Notes under the pieces: generated by a model
What the model saw: the letters and a program-made list of their open reading frames with translations, nothing else
What the model was told of the DNA's origin: nothing
Database searches by the model: none
Made by a program: the position numbers and the translations under genes
Shown here: piece after piece, positions 21,991 through 32,929 of the stretch
Numbering within the stretch: position 1 is the first letter of the stretch
How the letters are laid out: each line of letters starts with the position of its first letter
Origin: Trichobilharzia regenti
Lineage: Eukaryota; Platyhelminthes; Trematoda; Strigeidida; Schistosomatidae
Assembly: GCA_944472135.2 (NCBI GenBank)
Contig: OX235262.1
Coordinates: 65,410,887-65,474,886 of the forward strand
Direction: 5' to 3'
DNA: 64,000 nucleotides

Positions 21991-22214
21991 ATTAAATCCA
22001 TTCTAAACAATATTTTTACATATACATCACAGAATTTCCAGTAATTTCATTTACTTCTCGTACAAAATCTACAGTTTACTACCCAACAGGATATGGTTAG
22101 ATTTAAAATATGTGCCAACTTTCGACGCAACTTACCCTTCGAAACAAACCTAGAAGGGTATCAATATCACTTTAAAAATGCACGTGAGTACAGATCATTC
22201 TTCAAAGACATATT

Positions 22215-22432
22215 TAGATGTTAATTGGTGGATAGTGACTAGCAGTGGAATGTAGGACAACGTGTATTACGCTATATTTGGGACTCGTCATCTGGACGTA
22301 CCTGCATTTCTCAGTGAGCGATGGTGCTATCACCGAGGCTAGAAACCAGTGACCATAGTTTCAAACATCGAAGCATTATCCACTGTACCACTTGGGCCAC
22401 GAGAGCCACCTCTTGTACAACGGGTCATATTA
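22215..22432 (-). mobile_element. Sm-alpha hammerhead SINE, inverted
   Basis: The minus strand reads tRNA-like head ggcccaagtggtacagtgg (box A), a decayed box B, then the hammerhead tail with ggtacgtccagatgacgagt, cccaaatatagc and ctacattccactgctagtca. This order is that of the schistosome Sm-alpha family. The ribozyme core CUGAUGA has become AUGACGA and the GAAA has become GUAA, so this copy should not self-cleave. Confidence 0.8.
22247..22303 (-). ncRNA. hammerhead ribozyme, Sm-alpha type, inactive copy
   Basis: Stem II half gtccc and loop are kept, but both conserved core boxes carry changes (see the parent element). Confidence 0.6.
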
Positions 22433-22449
22433 ATTATTCAGTTAAATTT

Positions 22450-22775
22450 TTGATTTTCCCGTCGACTGATTAGACCGAAGTGCTCAGCCTCAGGTTGACA
22501 TGTCGGCTTCTTGTGCAGATGCTTTGACGATGTCTGGGCATGTAATTAGAAGTTAATTAGTGGATGGTGACTAGCAGTGGAATGCAGGTACACCCACTAG
22601 CTGATGAGTCCCAAATAGGATGAAATGCGCATTCTGGATTCCACTACTAGTCACTATCCACCGATCAACTTCCAACTACATGCCTAGACATTGTCGAACC
22701 GTCTGCACACGAAGCCGACACGTCAACCTGAAACCGAGCACTTCAGTCCAATCAATCGATGGAAAAAGCTAGAAT
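22450..22775. mobile_element. Sm-alpha fold-back centred on a hammerhead
   Basis: About 140 bp on each side are inverted copies of one another: gaccgaagtgctcagcctca on the left answers tgaaaccgagcacttcagtc on the right, and so on through ggatggtgactagcagtgga. The unpaired centre is a hammerhead core. No tRNA-like head is present, so the structure seems to have formed from the tails of two head-lacking Sm-alpha copies or by fold-back synthesis. Confidence 0.75.
22585..22655 (+). ncRNA. hammerhead ribozyme, Sm-alpha type
   Basis: The core ctgatgag sits at 22601-22608, stem II is tccc/gga-type around the loop aaata, and GAAA lies at 22622-22625. Stem III can form as AUG/CAU (22625-22632), putting the cleavage nucleotide at U22633 (AUU instead of the family's GUC, still a permitted NUH triplet). 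Post-cleavage ctggat should pair with the bases before the core, which read acccactag instead of the family atccag, so the inner part of stem I is damaged while the outer part is very long. Confidence 0.75.
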
Positions 22776-22779
22776 TGAA

Positions 22780-23805
22780 TTAAGCATATTTAAATGGTTA
22801 AATCAAAATGAAATTGAACAAATTTGAGGCATTTTCCCCTGTGGTAAATTACAGTGATGTTAAGGCATACCCTTAAATTCACCAGTTTCAGTGAACAATT
22901 CTTGCTAGTCTATTGCTGTAAATGTTGTTTGATAGTCACATATGTAAGCAGCTGGTTCCAGAGTTGAACAGACCAAAATAACATCTTCATGCTTTTATGA
23001 TAGTATTTTTGGCTTGCTGCATCTTTCTTACACCAGTATCCTCGTGGTGTTCATTTACATAAGTGTATTTTGAGGACATGCTCAAGCATCACTCGAAAAT
23101 TAGATAGGTCATTAATCTAGACACACTGTTAAGTTCAACAATGAAGTCAGCATAAAATCTGTTGTCACTACCCTTTCTACAACACTGAATATATGTGGTA
23201 TGGTGAATGTCCTATACCAACAAAAAATCGCTATGCCTCAAAAGTCCTTATAATCACCGTTACATTATAAACAAAAATACTGGTTAAACTTTAACTGAAA
23301 TTACTCAATAAACGACATTTTATCCTCTGAAAAGAATCATTTGTTAATTCAACTAGCGTAGGCGTGTAAATAAGACACAGAAAGATAACGCAACTACGCT
23401 TAATTTCTGTTGAAACTCAATAAGAAAGAATTGAGTTTTATTACGTCATAATGATGACGAAAAAATAAAATAGGATGTAATAAATTGCTATGGAATGAAT
23501 TCATTCAAATATTTATTAATATCAATGTTTCCAGAAGGTAGATTTAATCAATATTAATGAAGAAAAACAGTGTTTATCTTGATTATTTCAATTTTAATAT
23601 AATAATTATTTAGTACATATAATGGTTGGTGAGTTGAACTGTATGGAACTTTCAGTGGAGAACTTTGCATAAAAGTGCAGCTATTCAATTTACTATCACT
23701 TCTTAAAGATACACTTAAGAGTAGCAGAAAGCAGCGCAAAGAAACTAAAATAAGTCCAAAAGTGTAGAAGTAAGAATAATAAAAGCTTTGATAAATTTAA
23801 GAGAT
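22780..23805. other. unannotated stretch
   Basis: No gene or repeat family recognised. Confidence 0.4.
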
Positions 23806-23811
23806 AACAAA

Positions 23812-24010
23812 AGATGAACGCAACAGTGCGATTACGAAGTATTCTGATGTACACTACCATGGGTCCCGAAGTAATGGCTGTGAGAGGTTTGAAGATAACA
23901 GCAAAGCAATCTACACCTCTCAACGTCTCTGAAACCAACAAAGAAAAACAGTCTAACCAACTCACATCCAACGCAGTCCTATGTCAGCTAACGTTGTTCA
24001 CCGAGGAAGA
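23812..24010. other. possible exon-like open segment, strand unclear
   Basis: Both strands stay open here. The plus strand starts MNATVRLRSILMYTTMGPEV and contains KITAKQSTPLNVSETN. The minus strand follows a good acceptor-like tract (ctttgttggtttcag) and reads ETLRGVDCFAVIFKPLTAIT. Composition is less AT-rich than its surroundings. I do not recognise a family, and chance is a real possibility. Confidence 0.2.
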
Positions 24011-24061
24011 CTGCGTTTGGGCATATATTTATATATATACCAATCATACCCCAATGGTCAC

Positions 24062-24250
24062 TGTCGGTGCCACAGTGGTTAGGACTGTCGCTAACCATGC
24101 ACATGGTTCGGGATTCAATTCCCAACCGACGCACACCTGATATCAATGGTCGGCCTGCAAAATTTGGGTTACCGATATCACATGCTGAAAATTCCATAAA
24201 TGTACCAAAAATACGGTGTGTAATCAACCTATAATCAAAAATAATAAAAT
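24062..24250 (+). mobile_element. SINE-A
   Basis: gtcggtgccacagtggttag head, box B gggattcaattccc, cacctgatatcaatggtcgg, gctgaaaattccataaatgt and gtgtaatcaacctataatca. All modules in order with scattered changes. Confidence 0.85.
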
Positions 24251-24389
24251 ATAGTGATTTATAATTTCACTCAATATATTCGGCAAGTAACATGACTGAC
24301 ATAGAGATCAATATTAAGCTTCGGACAGAAGCATATGGTGGACAAATGAGACAACAATTTAATAATTCCTATTTTAACATCAGTAACAA

Positions 24390-25345
24390 AATATCCAGCG
24401 AAGAGACTTTTTTCAACGAATTTATTATCAAGCTGTACAGTCGTTTATATATATGGTTTTTTTTAAGAAATTACATCCGGTGAGGGAATTAGATCAAAGA
24501 TGTGAATACATGAAATAATAATAATAGTATGAAATGCAATTAAAATATTTGTGATTATAATCATAGTTAAATGACAAGTAGTAAAGCAATCAATGTCATA
24601 TATAGAATAATACATAAGGTGTATATATTTTGGAAAGGGGTGCATAATTATAGAATTAGTAGGCAGATATAAAATGTTACACAACATGGTGTTTAATTTA
24701 GTAAGATAGAATTCAATATTGTAAAAATAAAAATATAAAAATTAATAATTTTCGGTTTAGAATGACACGTGGGTCAAATGGAAAAGATTCAGAGTGAGAA
24801 TAGTAATCATAATAATATTAATAATAATAATAATCGTAGTAATAAGGGAAATGTACATAGAATAACTAAATAAACAAAATAAATAAATGTCTATCCCTCT
24901 ACGGCCAAGACAGAAGTAGGGGTTGTATATACTTCTTTTGTACACAAAGGTCTGGCTTAAAGTCATGAATTACCAAGGCCTCAGCTGTCTGTAACGAAGA
25001 AAACGTGGCAAGTTAGCATGGATTCTGTATATGATCTTGAAATCATGGCCAGGGTTGACAGAGTGACAGAAGTTGATCAGGTGTTCCAGAATAGCGCTCT
25101 ATACACCTTATGCATTATTCTATATATGACATTAATTGTTTCGCTACTTGACATTTAACTATGATTATAATCACAAATATTTTAATTTCATTTCATACTA
25201 CTACTACTACTACTATTATTATTATTATTATTTCATGTATTCACATCTTTGATCTAATTCCTTCACCGGATAAACTTTCTTAAAAAAAACCATATATATG
25301 AAGGATTGTACAGCTTGATAATAAATTCGTTGAAAAGAGTCTCCT
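24390..25345 (-). mobile_element. PLE-1 end flanked by inverted arms
   Basis: The left arm 24396-24625 (agcgaagagacttttttcaa, ggtgagggaattagatca) is the reverse complement of 25110-25340. Between them the minus strand encodes a PLE carboxy end, from 25110 down: SAILEHLINFCHSVNPGHDF, KIIYRIHANLPRFLRYR, then SQTFVYKRS in place of the family PxLCVQKK. The coding piece is short and frame-shifted at its end. A longer copy lies at 37.3-38.3 kb. Confidence 0.7.
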
Positions 25346-25424
25346 CGCTCAATATTGCGTTTTTAAATAAAACAACCCCAAAAGATATGTATTCTAAAAA
25401 TGATATATATCCCAAGTTTAACTG

Positions 25425-25790
25425 GATGGATGATTTCATCATGAGCTGACATCACTTGGAGAACCATTGAAAAACCAGCTGGGAGTACTGGGCATCTGCT
25501 CCCCCCCATCCTAGTTTGGGACTCTTCATCAGTGCGCACCCACCACCACGGTTCGAACCCAGGACCCTCTGGTTACAAGGCGAGCTCGTAGATCATTAGG
25601 ACACTAGGGCCCGATCCTTGACCAGGCCATGAATTCTAACTCCTGCCAATTCACTATATAGCGCGACCATTTCGCAATGTCTTCTTCGATGAGTTACTGC
25701 CTCATCTTAAACCTCCTGTACCCTACTGGTCACGGCTTCTCACTAGAACCCCAGGCCACTGCCTGAATAGGGCCAGTCACTAGTGAACAT
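25425..25790 (-). mobile_element. SINE-T, near complete, inverted
   Basis: Read on the minus strand: leader ggcctggggttctagtgaga and gaattggcaggagttagaat, tRNA-like head with box A (agtgtcctaatgatctacga) and box B gggttcgaaccg, hammerhead-like module gcactgatgaagagtccc, then ccagtactcccagctggttt and the end gatgtcagctcatgatgaaa. The GAAA box is replaced in this copy by ggggggagcag. It is head-to-head with the next copy. Confidence 0.75.
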
Positions 25791-25794
25791 CAGA

Positions 25795-26155
25795 TTAATT
25801 TTCAAGTATTGGTTTTGTAAAGGTTTATTTCGATTGGATGGAGGATTCCATCATGAGCTGACATCAGTAAGACATTGCGAAATGGTCGCGCTACCTCGTG
25901 AATTGGCAGAAGTTAGAACTCATGAGATGGCCATTGGGTCGGGTCTCAGTGGCTTAATGGTCTACTAGCTAGCTCTCCCTGTAACCAGAAGGTCCTGGGT
26001 TCGAACCCTGCTGGTGGTTGCGTGCTGATAAAGAGTCCCAAAATAGGACGGTGGAAACAGCTATCCAGTACTCCCTCGTTTTCCAGTGATTGTCTGACTG
26101 ATGTCAGCCCATGATGAAATCTTCCATGAAATCAAACAAAATCCCTACAAAACCA
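25795..26155 (+). mobile_element. SINE-T, plus, partner of the preceding copy
   Basis: A short inverted 3' end (aagtattggttttgtaaagg, ggattccatcatgagctgac) is followed by the leader (gacattgcgaaatggtcgcg), head (tctcagtggcttaatggtct), box B gggttcgaaccctg, module gtgctgataaagagtccc with ggtggaaacagctatccag, and the end. The core box here is CUGAUAA, a mutation of the family's motif. Confidence 0.75.
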
Positions 26156-26159
26156 ATAA

Positions 26160-26560
26160 TTGAAAATTATATCCCAAGTGACGCAAACTCAGTGATTTAC
26201 AGGCGAAAATCAGCAAGGTGATAGAAGAGGTAGGCAACGAAGACAGGACTCCAAGGGAACATGGATTTGTGTTTCTTCCTAGTTGGTAATTTGTCAAAAG
26301 TATTCGCCAACAGGCAAAAATGGGAATCAGATCTTTGAGGCTAAGGCAGGAACCGAATGGTTAGTGAAATCTCCATCCTACATATTGTTTTCTCGATAAA
26401 GCCTCTACTGTGTTCCACTGGTTGACTGTTAACAGGTTCTTAGAGGTTTTCTGACTAATGTCGGTGTGTTATCCCCGATTAATTCTGAAATCAGTCAGAA
26501 AAAAAGCCATATAGATTCAAAAACTTCATTTCCTATTTTATATTCATATTATTATTATTA
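26160..26560. other. unannotated stretch
   Basis: No recognised element; possibly PLE-2-derived, but no motif could be read. Confidence 0.3.
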
Positions 26561-26564
26561 TTGT

Positions 26565-26790
26565 ATCCTTTAGTTCCTAGAGGAACATAGGGCTTCAGCT
26601 GCGCACCTCCATTGACTTCGGTTTTCTGACAACTTTTCCACTCTGCTCCAGGTCTGTCCACATGCTTTCATCTCCTCCTCACATGACCTCCTCCAAGTCA
26701 CCCTTGGACGACCAACTCGCCGCCTCCCTTTCGGGTTCCACTCGAGGGCTTGTCTAGTGATGTCACTTGATGGTTTCCTTAGCGTATGGC
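26565..26790 (-). mobile_element. RTE 3' end, inverted, well kept
   Basis: Starts attgtatcctttagttccta and gaggaacatagggcttcagc, the inverted terminal block. Inside, tcacccttggacgaccaact and cgccgcctccctttcgggtt are the inverse of codons for the KGKRRVGRP-like carboxy terminus. It is a clear copy, truncated to its last 220 bp. Confidence 0.75.
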
Positions 26791-27059
26791 CAATCCAAGA
26801 AACTCTTTCTATAAACTCCTTTCAAATTTCCACATAAATTACATTTTAATTCTTATACCCCGCCTCCCTCCTTCAATGCTGATAAAACGGCTTATTGTAT
26901 TTTTTCTAAACACAACTAATTATCATTACACCTCAAAGACATGCGTGCGAACACACACACACACACAGGGAATTAAGAATTAAAAATTTAACACCATCCT
27001 TCATTTTGCAAATAACACTGTCTGAGGTGAAAATTCGTCATAGTTTCCAATAGAAACCT

Positions 27060-27185
27060 AAGGTATTCACATCACAGTATATGACCTGAGCTTAGCCTCA
27101 AACCAGTGAAATAATCGTCCGATGTTTGGATCACCTCGATCTAACTAGGAAAGCACTACTGGTTGAGGTCATTGATATCAGTCCA
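27060..27185 (+). mobile_element. SINE-X, degraded
   Basis: gcttagcctcaaaccagtga, then ggatcacctcgatctaacta and gttgaggtcattgatatc match the SINE-X copies at 41.2, 54.6 and 58.5 kb. The hammerhead-like core is lost. Confidence 0.4.
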
Positions 27186-27199
27186 CTCATATAAATTAG

Positions 27200-27222
27200 C
27201 AGTATATATATATATATATATC
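27200..27222. repeat. TA microsatellite
   Basis: About ten tandem ta units. Confidence 0.9.
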
Positions 27223-27235
27223 ATTCTTTATGTTT

Positions 27236-27450
27236 CGTGTGAAACATAAAACACCAAGCTTTGAAGTTTCTGTAGCTATGCTGCTATTTCTATGGCGTGG
27301 GGTTACTAGCCTCATATCCAATCTTCTTCCACGGTTACACCACCCAGTAAACTAGGCGACGTTTAATAGTGTGTCAGTCACGAGTACAACCCGGATCAAG
27401 TGTATGCCTGGAAAGAAGTCTACAATTGAACCACCAGTGTACCATACAGT
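27236..27450 (-). mobile_element. SINE-B, degraded, inverted
   Basis: tgtgaaacataaaacaccaa, gctttgaagtttctgtagct, ggggttactagcctcatatc and a box-B inverse (gagtacaacccgg) appear in SINE-B order. Confidence 0.6.
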
Positions 27451-27471
27451 CATTAAAAGTTTAGTATTTAT

Positions 27472-27682
27472 ATTCCATTATAGATAAGATTTTTATTTTG
27501 ATAGATCGCACAGTGTTTACAGTTATATGAACTGATGACGTTTCGAGCACAATTTATTGCTCATAATCATATCAATGCTTGATATGATTATGAGCAATAA
27601 ATTGTGCTCGAAACGTCATCAGTTCATATAACTGTAAACACTGTGCGATCTATCAAAATAAAAATCTTATCTATAATGGAAT
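27472..27682. repeat. 211-bp near-perfect palindrome from PLE termini
   Basis: 27472-27575 is the reverse complement of 27579-27682 with no mismatch that I found; only three bases (tgc, 27576-27578) are unpaired. The arms contain ctgatgacgtttcgagcaca and aatttattgctcataatca, related to the left terminal region of the PLE at 15.83-15.88 kb, and the right flank (accacagtgcccaagtttta) matches 17.54 kb. The structure therefore looks like two PLE termini joined tip to tip. Confidence 0.9.
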
Positions 27683-27689
27683 TATACTC

Positions 27690-27950
27690 TACCACAGTGC
27701 CCAAGTTTTATACTTATATTAGTATTTATATGTCTGCATGATTTTATGAAAGTGATTGCGTTGAATAGAATTTTCTTCGTTGAATACATAGATCTGTTTT
27801 GACATTTAATCATGTCAAAGGATGACAGAAGTATTCTAAACATACAAAAAGACTTAAACGGAACAGTTTTTTTTTCACTTAGGGATTCACCAGCAATATA
27901 AACATAAATGTATGTATGATGCACCTCCTGAGAACATCATCGATACACTG
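27690..27950. other. flank of the palindrome, unannotated
   Basis: The first 30 bp match PLE flanking sequence; the rest is not recognised. Confidence 0.35.
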
Positions 27951-28190
27951 AGATTATTGGTATTAGATGTTTGGAGGCAATCGGCAGCAGGCCTTCGACC
28001 AAAGTTTCGTTCTAGTTGGCATTCACCCGTCGGCAAGGTGTATCTGCAACCCTGGAGGAATTCATGCCCCTTTTAAGATTCGAACCCGCTAGCCACCTAG
28101 CATGGTCGCCACATTGCAAGCTCGACCGATAGAATTCAGTCTGCAGTGAAGATAGGGCTAGACACATTACACTGGTTACTGACTAGTGTG
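27950..28190 (-). mobile_element. SINE-K, inverted
   Basis: On the minus strand: leader with gacagaattc-like inverse, head with box-B gggttcgaatctt, then gggttgcagatacaccttgc, the ribozyme-like part ccgacgggtgaatgccaact, gaacgaaactttggtc and the end gattgcctccaaaca. The GAAA box is intact; the core is CCGAC plus a GGGT insert relative to the canonical CUGAYGAG. Confidence 0.7.
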
Positions 28191-28199
28191 GAATGAAAA

Positions 28200-28635
28200 A
28201 AAAACACTGAGATTATGTCGCTCCATACTGGAATCGGTTGTTGAATTGTCGCTGTCCACGACAAATTGTCCAGTTCAAAAGTTGGATTGCAGCAGGCAAA
28301 AAGAACAAAATGGGAAGCTGAATACTATTGTTTACTGAGGATTAACACACATAAGCTGATACTTGGATTTTAGATCAGCCTACACTACGTCATAAAAACA
28401 AGATTAGTGGAGAGTTTAAGTCATAGAGTCAAACAGCATATCAGCACAACAGAAAATCTAAAGCAAGTGGTGAGACCTGTGAGAGAAGCTTTACCTTTAA
28501 TAAATTCATCAGGAAGTAGATAGGAAATTATAAGAATTTTAAAAAAATACTTTTATAGCTACAGTTGGTATAATTATGAAAAATAAACTATCTTCGAAAC
28601 AATACATAATACTGTTTCACTCTATGTGTGGACAT
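28200..28635. other. unannotated stretch
   Basis: No gene or repeat family recognised. Confidence 0.4.
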
Positions 28636-28639
28636 ACGC

Positions 28640-28875
28640 TGAGAGGACTGTTGAATGACATTACATAAAAGTCAGGCCATCGAGTAGAACCCTGGCGGGA
28701 AACGACTAGTTGGGCGTCCTAGATTGACAAGAGGGAGATCATGTGAGGAGGATATGAAAACTTATGCAAAATTGTGCAACCATCTGAAGTGAACTGAAGA
28801 GACCAGAATGAAATAAAAAGGAAAGGTGCTAATGAAGACCTATGTTTCACTTGAAAACCAAGGGAATAATAATAG
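28640..28875 (+). mobile_element. RTE 3' end remnant
   Basis: gtagaaccctggcgggaaac, gggagatcatgtgaggagga and the end gaagacctatgtttcacttg, then aaaaccaagggaataataat give the RTE carboxy terminus and terminal block in order. Confidence 0.7.
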
Positions 28876-28879
28876 AATA

Positions 28880-29325
28880 TAGCGTATAATAACTGTGTCA
28901 TATATCCAAAAAAGAAATTAATAGGCAGTTGCATAATACAGTAATATCCAAATCTTAGGCATGCATTATCCCATGCTTACTATTGGTTGATTTTATTATA
29001 AATCTTTTGAATTTCTCACGATAACTCGTAATCCAACGGGATCGAACAAAATACAACATCCGAACAAATACCTGTCTATCGATGATTTTAAATGAAGACT
29101 AGATTAAACTTTAAATGTATGAATGGATCACACACAACATTTCTTTCATACTATCATTCATTTCTTTTTTTTTCTCTTTCCTCTTAGTGTCTATTAAATA
29201 TAAAGAACTCCCTGAAGTTCATTCACACTTTATTCAAATATTTAATGTACAGAAAGGAAAAAAAGCTTCAAATGTAATGTAAGTGCACGAAATTAACAAA
29301 AACGCCAAAGAAGTAGTTGACATAT
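28880..29325. other. unannotated AT-rich stretch
   Basis: Nothing recognised. Confidence 0.4.
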
Positions 29326-29329
29326 CTTC

Positions 29330-29710
29330 CGTCCTAGTTTGGGACTCTTCAGCAGTACACACGCGTCATCCTATCCAAGATGGACCCCAGGACCTTCATG
29401 TTACTAGGTGAGCCTGCTAACTATTGAGTCAGTGGGACACAATCCAATAGTCAGGTCCTGAATTCTAGCTTCTCCCAATTCGTGATATATAGCTAAAGTC
29501 ATCAGTCAGTATTTATCCTTGTATCCGACTGTACTGGTCATAATTTCTCAGTAGAACTTTAAGTAACTTTGTCCTTTAGTCAGTCGCTACTGTTGGCTCA
29601 ATTCTTGATGGGGTGAGGGATGCATACTTTGAAGAGTCCCAAATTAGGACGAAACGGTAATCCACTACTCCCTTGTCGTCACTGATTCTCTGACTGGTCT
29701 CAGCCTTTTA
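29330..29710. mobile_element. SINE-T fold-back, degraded
   Basis: A minus-strand copy (gtcctagtttgggactcttc at 29332, head inverse, leader attctagcttctcccaattc) is followed by a plus-strand tail from about 29630 (gaagagtcccaaattaggac, gaaacggtaatccactactc). The two are joined close to the leader. Confidence 0.6.
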
Positions 29711-29714
29711 TTAC

Positions 29715-30555
29715 TCGCAAGTAAGTAGGTTAGTAATTAATTACTCATAGAGAGCAAAGGATACACAGTATTTCACATACAGTGCAAAAAGTTATTTATT
29801 TAGTTTCACATAGAATTTTTCAGTAATTTAGATATTAAGGTATTTTAGCGTAAACGGATTATTATTTTAGTCCTAATTTTTTCTGAACATATCTATCATA
29901 TATGAAAAACACATTTTATTGTCTGAAATGTGTTCAAATTTACACGAGTATTAATTGCTTTTTGAAATCAATAAAATCAATAATTAATGTGAATCTATTT
30001 ATATTCATTTACATTCTGTAATACGTCATAATAATCACAATAATACTATACTGTATTATCTAAAGTAATAGATTAATCCTTGTAACAAGATATACTAATC
30101 ATTATCTATATTAAAATTTACTAAAAAATATTGATTTTTATTGGTGTGTCGAGATAATTACTGTCTTTGTTCTAATGTTCTAATAATCTTTTATTTTTTA
30201 ATTATTCTGTTCTAAAGAGTCACGATAATTTTGTTCAACTAGTTTAGCGTTTTAATGAAGTCTAATTTTCCAAAATTTAATTTGAATGATGAAGAAATTA
30301 ACCATTTCAATTTCGCTGAGATTTTACAAATATAACTTTATAAATGTTTACTTCTCACTCAGCGCTCAATTATTTTGCAACTATCCGGTCAAATCTTGAT
30401 CACAGTTCGTATGGATGAAGAAAGTAGTAAGGGAAAATGTCGTCAGCTGTGTAGTACACTCATCCACACTGCTTACGTTTAACTCCACCCCCCGGAAGTA
30501 ACTCAACTGTAAGCAATTGTCGATATTTGCTTGACCTCACTGTTAAACTTGATCA
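29715..30555. other. unannotated AT-rich stretch
   Basis: Nothing recognised. Confidence 0.4.
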
Positions 30556-30561
30556 ACCAAC

Positions 30562-30755
30562 GTGCGTCGGTGGCACAGCGGTTATGACTTTCGCCGATCA
30601 TGCACATGATCCGAGGTTCGATCCCCTTCCGACACACACCTGATATCAATGGTCGGCCTGCAGAGTTTGAGCTACCGATATCACATGCAGAAAATTCCAT
30701 ACCTGTACTAAAAATACAGTGTGGAATCAAGCTGTAATCAAAATAAATAAAATAA
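30562..30755 (+). mobile_element. SINE-A
   Basis: gtgcgtcggtggcacagcgg head, box B gaggttcgatccc, ggtcggcctgcagagtttga, gcagaaaattccatacctgt, gtggaatcaagctgtaatca and an aaataaataaaata tail. Confidence 0.85.
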
Positions 30756-30844
30756 CAGATTTAATTACTGAGTCTGAAAAACATATTGATACAAAGTAAC
30801 GTGATGGGGAACCATTAAGCACTGTGACCAAATTAAAAACCTGA

Positions 30845-31365
30845 GAGCTATAATTCAGTCCGAACCAAACAAAGGACTAGACACATTCCACTGGTTACTA
30901 GTGTCCAATCAAAGCGTCCAGTACAGTCCTACAGGATGTCAAATGCTAGTCCGAATAGATCAGTGGTAACGTCTCTGACTTCAGGCAGCACTGGGTGTCG
31001 CGGGTTCAAATCTCAGAAGGAACATAAGTTCTTTCAAGGTTGCAGATACGCCTTGCTGACTGGTGAGTGCTAACTATCATGAAATTTAGGTCCAAGGCTT
31101 CCTTCCGATTGCCTCCAACCATCTAATATCATCAGTGTACTCTTCGATTGGACTATAGGTAGTAATTAATGTCGTGCGTCTAGACCTTCATTTTGTGCAG
31201 ACTGACTTCTGCCAGTCAGAAAGCACTGCGGTGATGAACCACCTATAATGCAGGCCATGTTCCAAATTTGACTGATAGAATTCAGTCTGCACTAAACAAA
31301 AGACTAGACGTCGGACACATTAGTTACCACCTAGTGTCTAATCAAGAGAACAAAGATAGAACATC
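30845..31365 (+). mobile_element. SINE-K, long copy
   Basis: The central part has the tRNA-like head ccgaatagatcagtggtaac (box A), box B gggttcaaatct at about 31001, then ggttgcagatacgccttgct and a ribozyme module ending gattgcctccaaccatctaa. Sequence on both sides (gaattcagtctgcactaaac, gactagacgtcggacacatt, tagttaccacctagtg) also recurs near other SINE-K copies, so the repeat unit is longer than the SINE itself, up to about 500 bp. Confidence 0.75.
31050..31098 (+). ncRNA. hammerhead ribozyme, SINE-K type, core with insertion
   Basis: Helix I is perfect: gccttg (31050-31055) against caaggc (31093-31098). The cleavage triplet is GUC at 31090-31092 and GAAA is at 31081-31084. The core reads CUGAC, then four extra bases (TGGT), then GAG; without the four bases it would be the canonical CUGACGAG. 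Stem II gtgc/tcat is weakened. Confidence 0.65.
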
Positions 31366-31479
31366 TGAAAAATACAAGTATTTAGAAAATCAATACACAC
31401 ACAAACCAAGTACTCAACTATAACAGCAATAATCCAATAACACACAAAAGAAACCATATACCAAACAATATTCAAGAGT

Positions 31480-32230
31480 TAAAACTCACCCTAGCACTCT
31501 TGTCCTGAAGACAGCAGTAAAGAAATACTTACTGTCTTCAAGAAAAATGGATGTTCAAAAAAGTGGTTAGATTCAAATCAAACTACCATTAGGAAACTAT
31601 CCTTAAAAACCACAAGAAAATTCATCCTACTATGGATGAAAACTACTTTTGAAATAACGACCAGAATACTAGGCGGTACGAAATAGAAATAACACACACG
31701 CCAACCCAGTTACTTGGTTCAATACTGTGTTTACCAAAAGATCCAACATCAAAAGAAGATAAGATCAACTGCGAAAAAAAAACTATATTGGTCAAAGTGG
31801 GCGTCCCTTCAACTCAGAATCCAAGGTCGTAAACCACCTGTGAAAAGAGACGACATATAATCTTTCATATCGGTACATGTAGATAATTATGCAAATCAAT
31901 TTGACTAAGTTAGTGGGGAAATTTCAATCATAGGAAACGCAGAATATGTCAGGGAATTTCTAGAAACCTAGCACTCAAATATATTACTAAAGATCAGATT
32001 GATCAACTGATAAAGAACAAATCACAAAATAAAACAATTCAAATTCTAAGTCAATAAAATTGATCAATGCAGTCACAAATTAATAACCAATCATGACAAA
32101 TGTTGTCACGAGATTAAAGTCAAATAATCTGCCTTCATACTAAAGCTTGTAGTGAAGATGTTGTCTAGAAGAAACAATTGAAAGCTTCGCAGTTGAATCA
32201 CTCAGCTCCGAGAATCCAACCATATCAATG
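31480..32230 (+). pseudogene. PLE-2 endonuclease remnant
   Basis: Broken frames near 31735 give VPKDPTSKEDKINCEKK and then NYIGQSGRPFNSESK, a GIY-YIG endonuclease of a type different from PLE-1. Later pieces (IGNAEYVREFLE near 31935, codons for IDQLIKNKSQ near 32000) follow the order of PLE-2. The first tyrosine of the GIY motif region is not seen. The 3' block gtgaagatgttgtctagaag, then cttcgcagttgaatcactca closes the element. Confidence 0.55.
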
Positions 32231-32234
32231 TATG

Positions 32235-32925
32235 ATACATAAAGACACAGATGAGTAATTCATATATATATATATATGACGAATCAATGGTGTTACAGCA
32301 AGCCATACCTACCTGGTAATGTAACTTACCTTGGAATTGATGAAACAGACCCGGATGTCGACAGCAGATGGGGGAAACTTCCTTAAAAGTCGAGATAAAC
32401 TCGGTTGATTTGTATCTACTTAGATAAAAGATTTTCTGTCAAACATCAAAGATAAGTGGACGCAACACTGGAATAATGAAATCATGTATTATAAAAGCTG
32501 CCAAAGAACAATTAAATTTGAATGTGAATAGAGATGCTGCAACCGTAAATCACTCCCCAAAATTATTTACCTATAGCATTCTTCACTGGTCACTGGATAC
32601 TGACCTTCACTATATTGATCTGACTCATTTAGCTGAAGGTTTCTTGGTCAACCATTCACGACATATGGTATTCTGTTGTGTTACGTTTGTACGCTGGTGT
32701 AAAATTCGTAGCTAGTTAAGCAGTCATCCTCGCATAACGATTTTGATCTTGAAATATATTTCATATTTTCAACGATCGACTCGGTGTTTTAATTTGTCTT
32801 TGGTCTAAGCAGAACAAATACTGTGAGAGTTGCGAGGATAAGAACTTGCGTTGCATACATACATATATAAATCGCACCCTACGTAAATATCAACAATTTC
32901 TCCAATACAGTCCTACAGGAGGTCA
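32235..32925. other. unannotated stretch with a short TA repeat
   Basis: A TA tract lies at 32262-32278. An open frame at 32476-32715 has no recognisable family and no splice context that I could defend. Confidence 0.35.
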
Positions 32926-32929
32926 GTCG

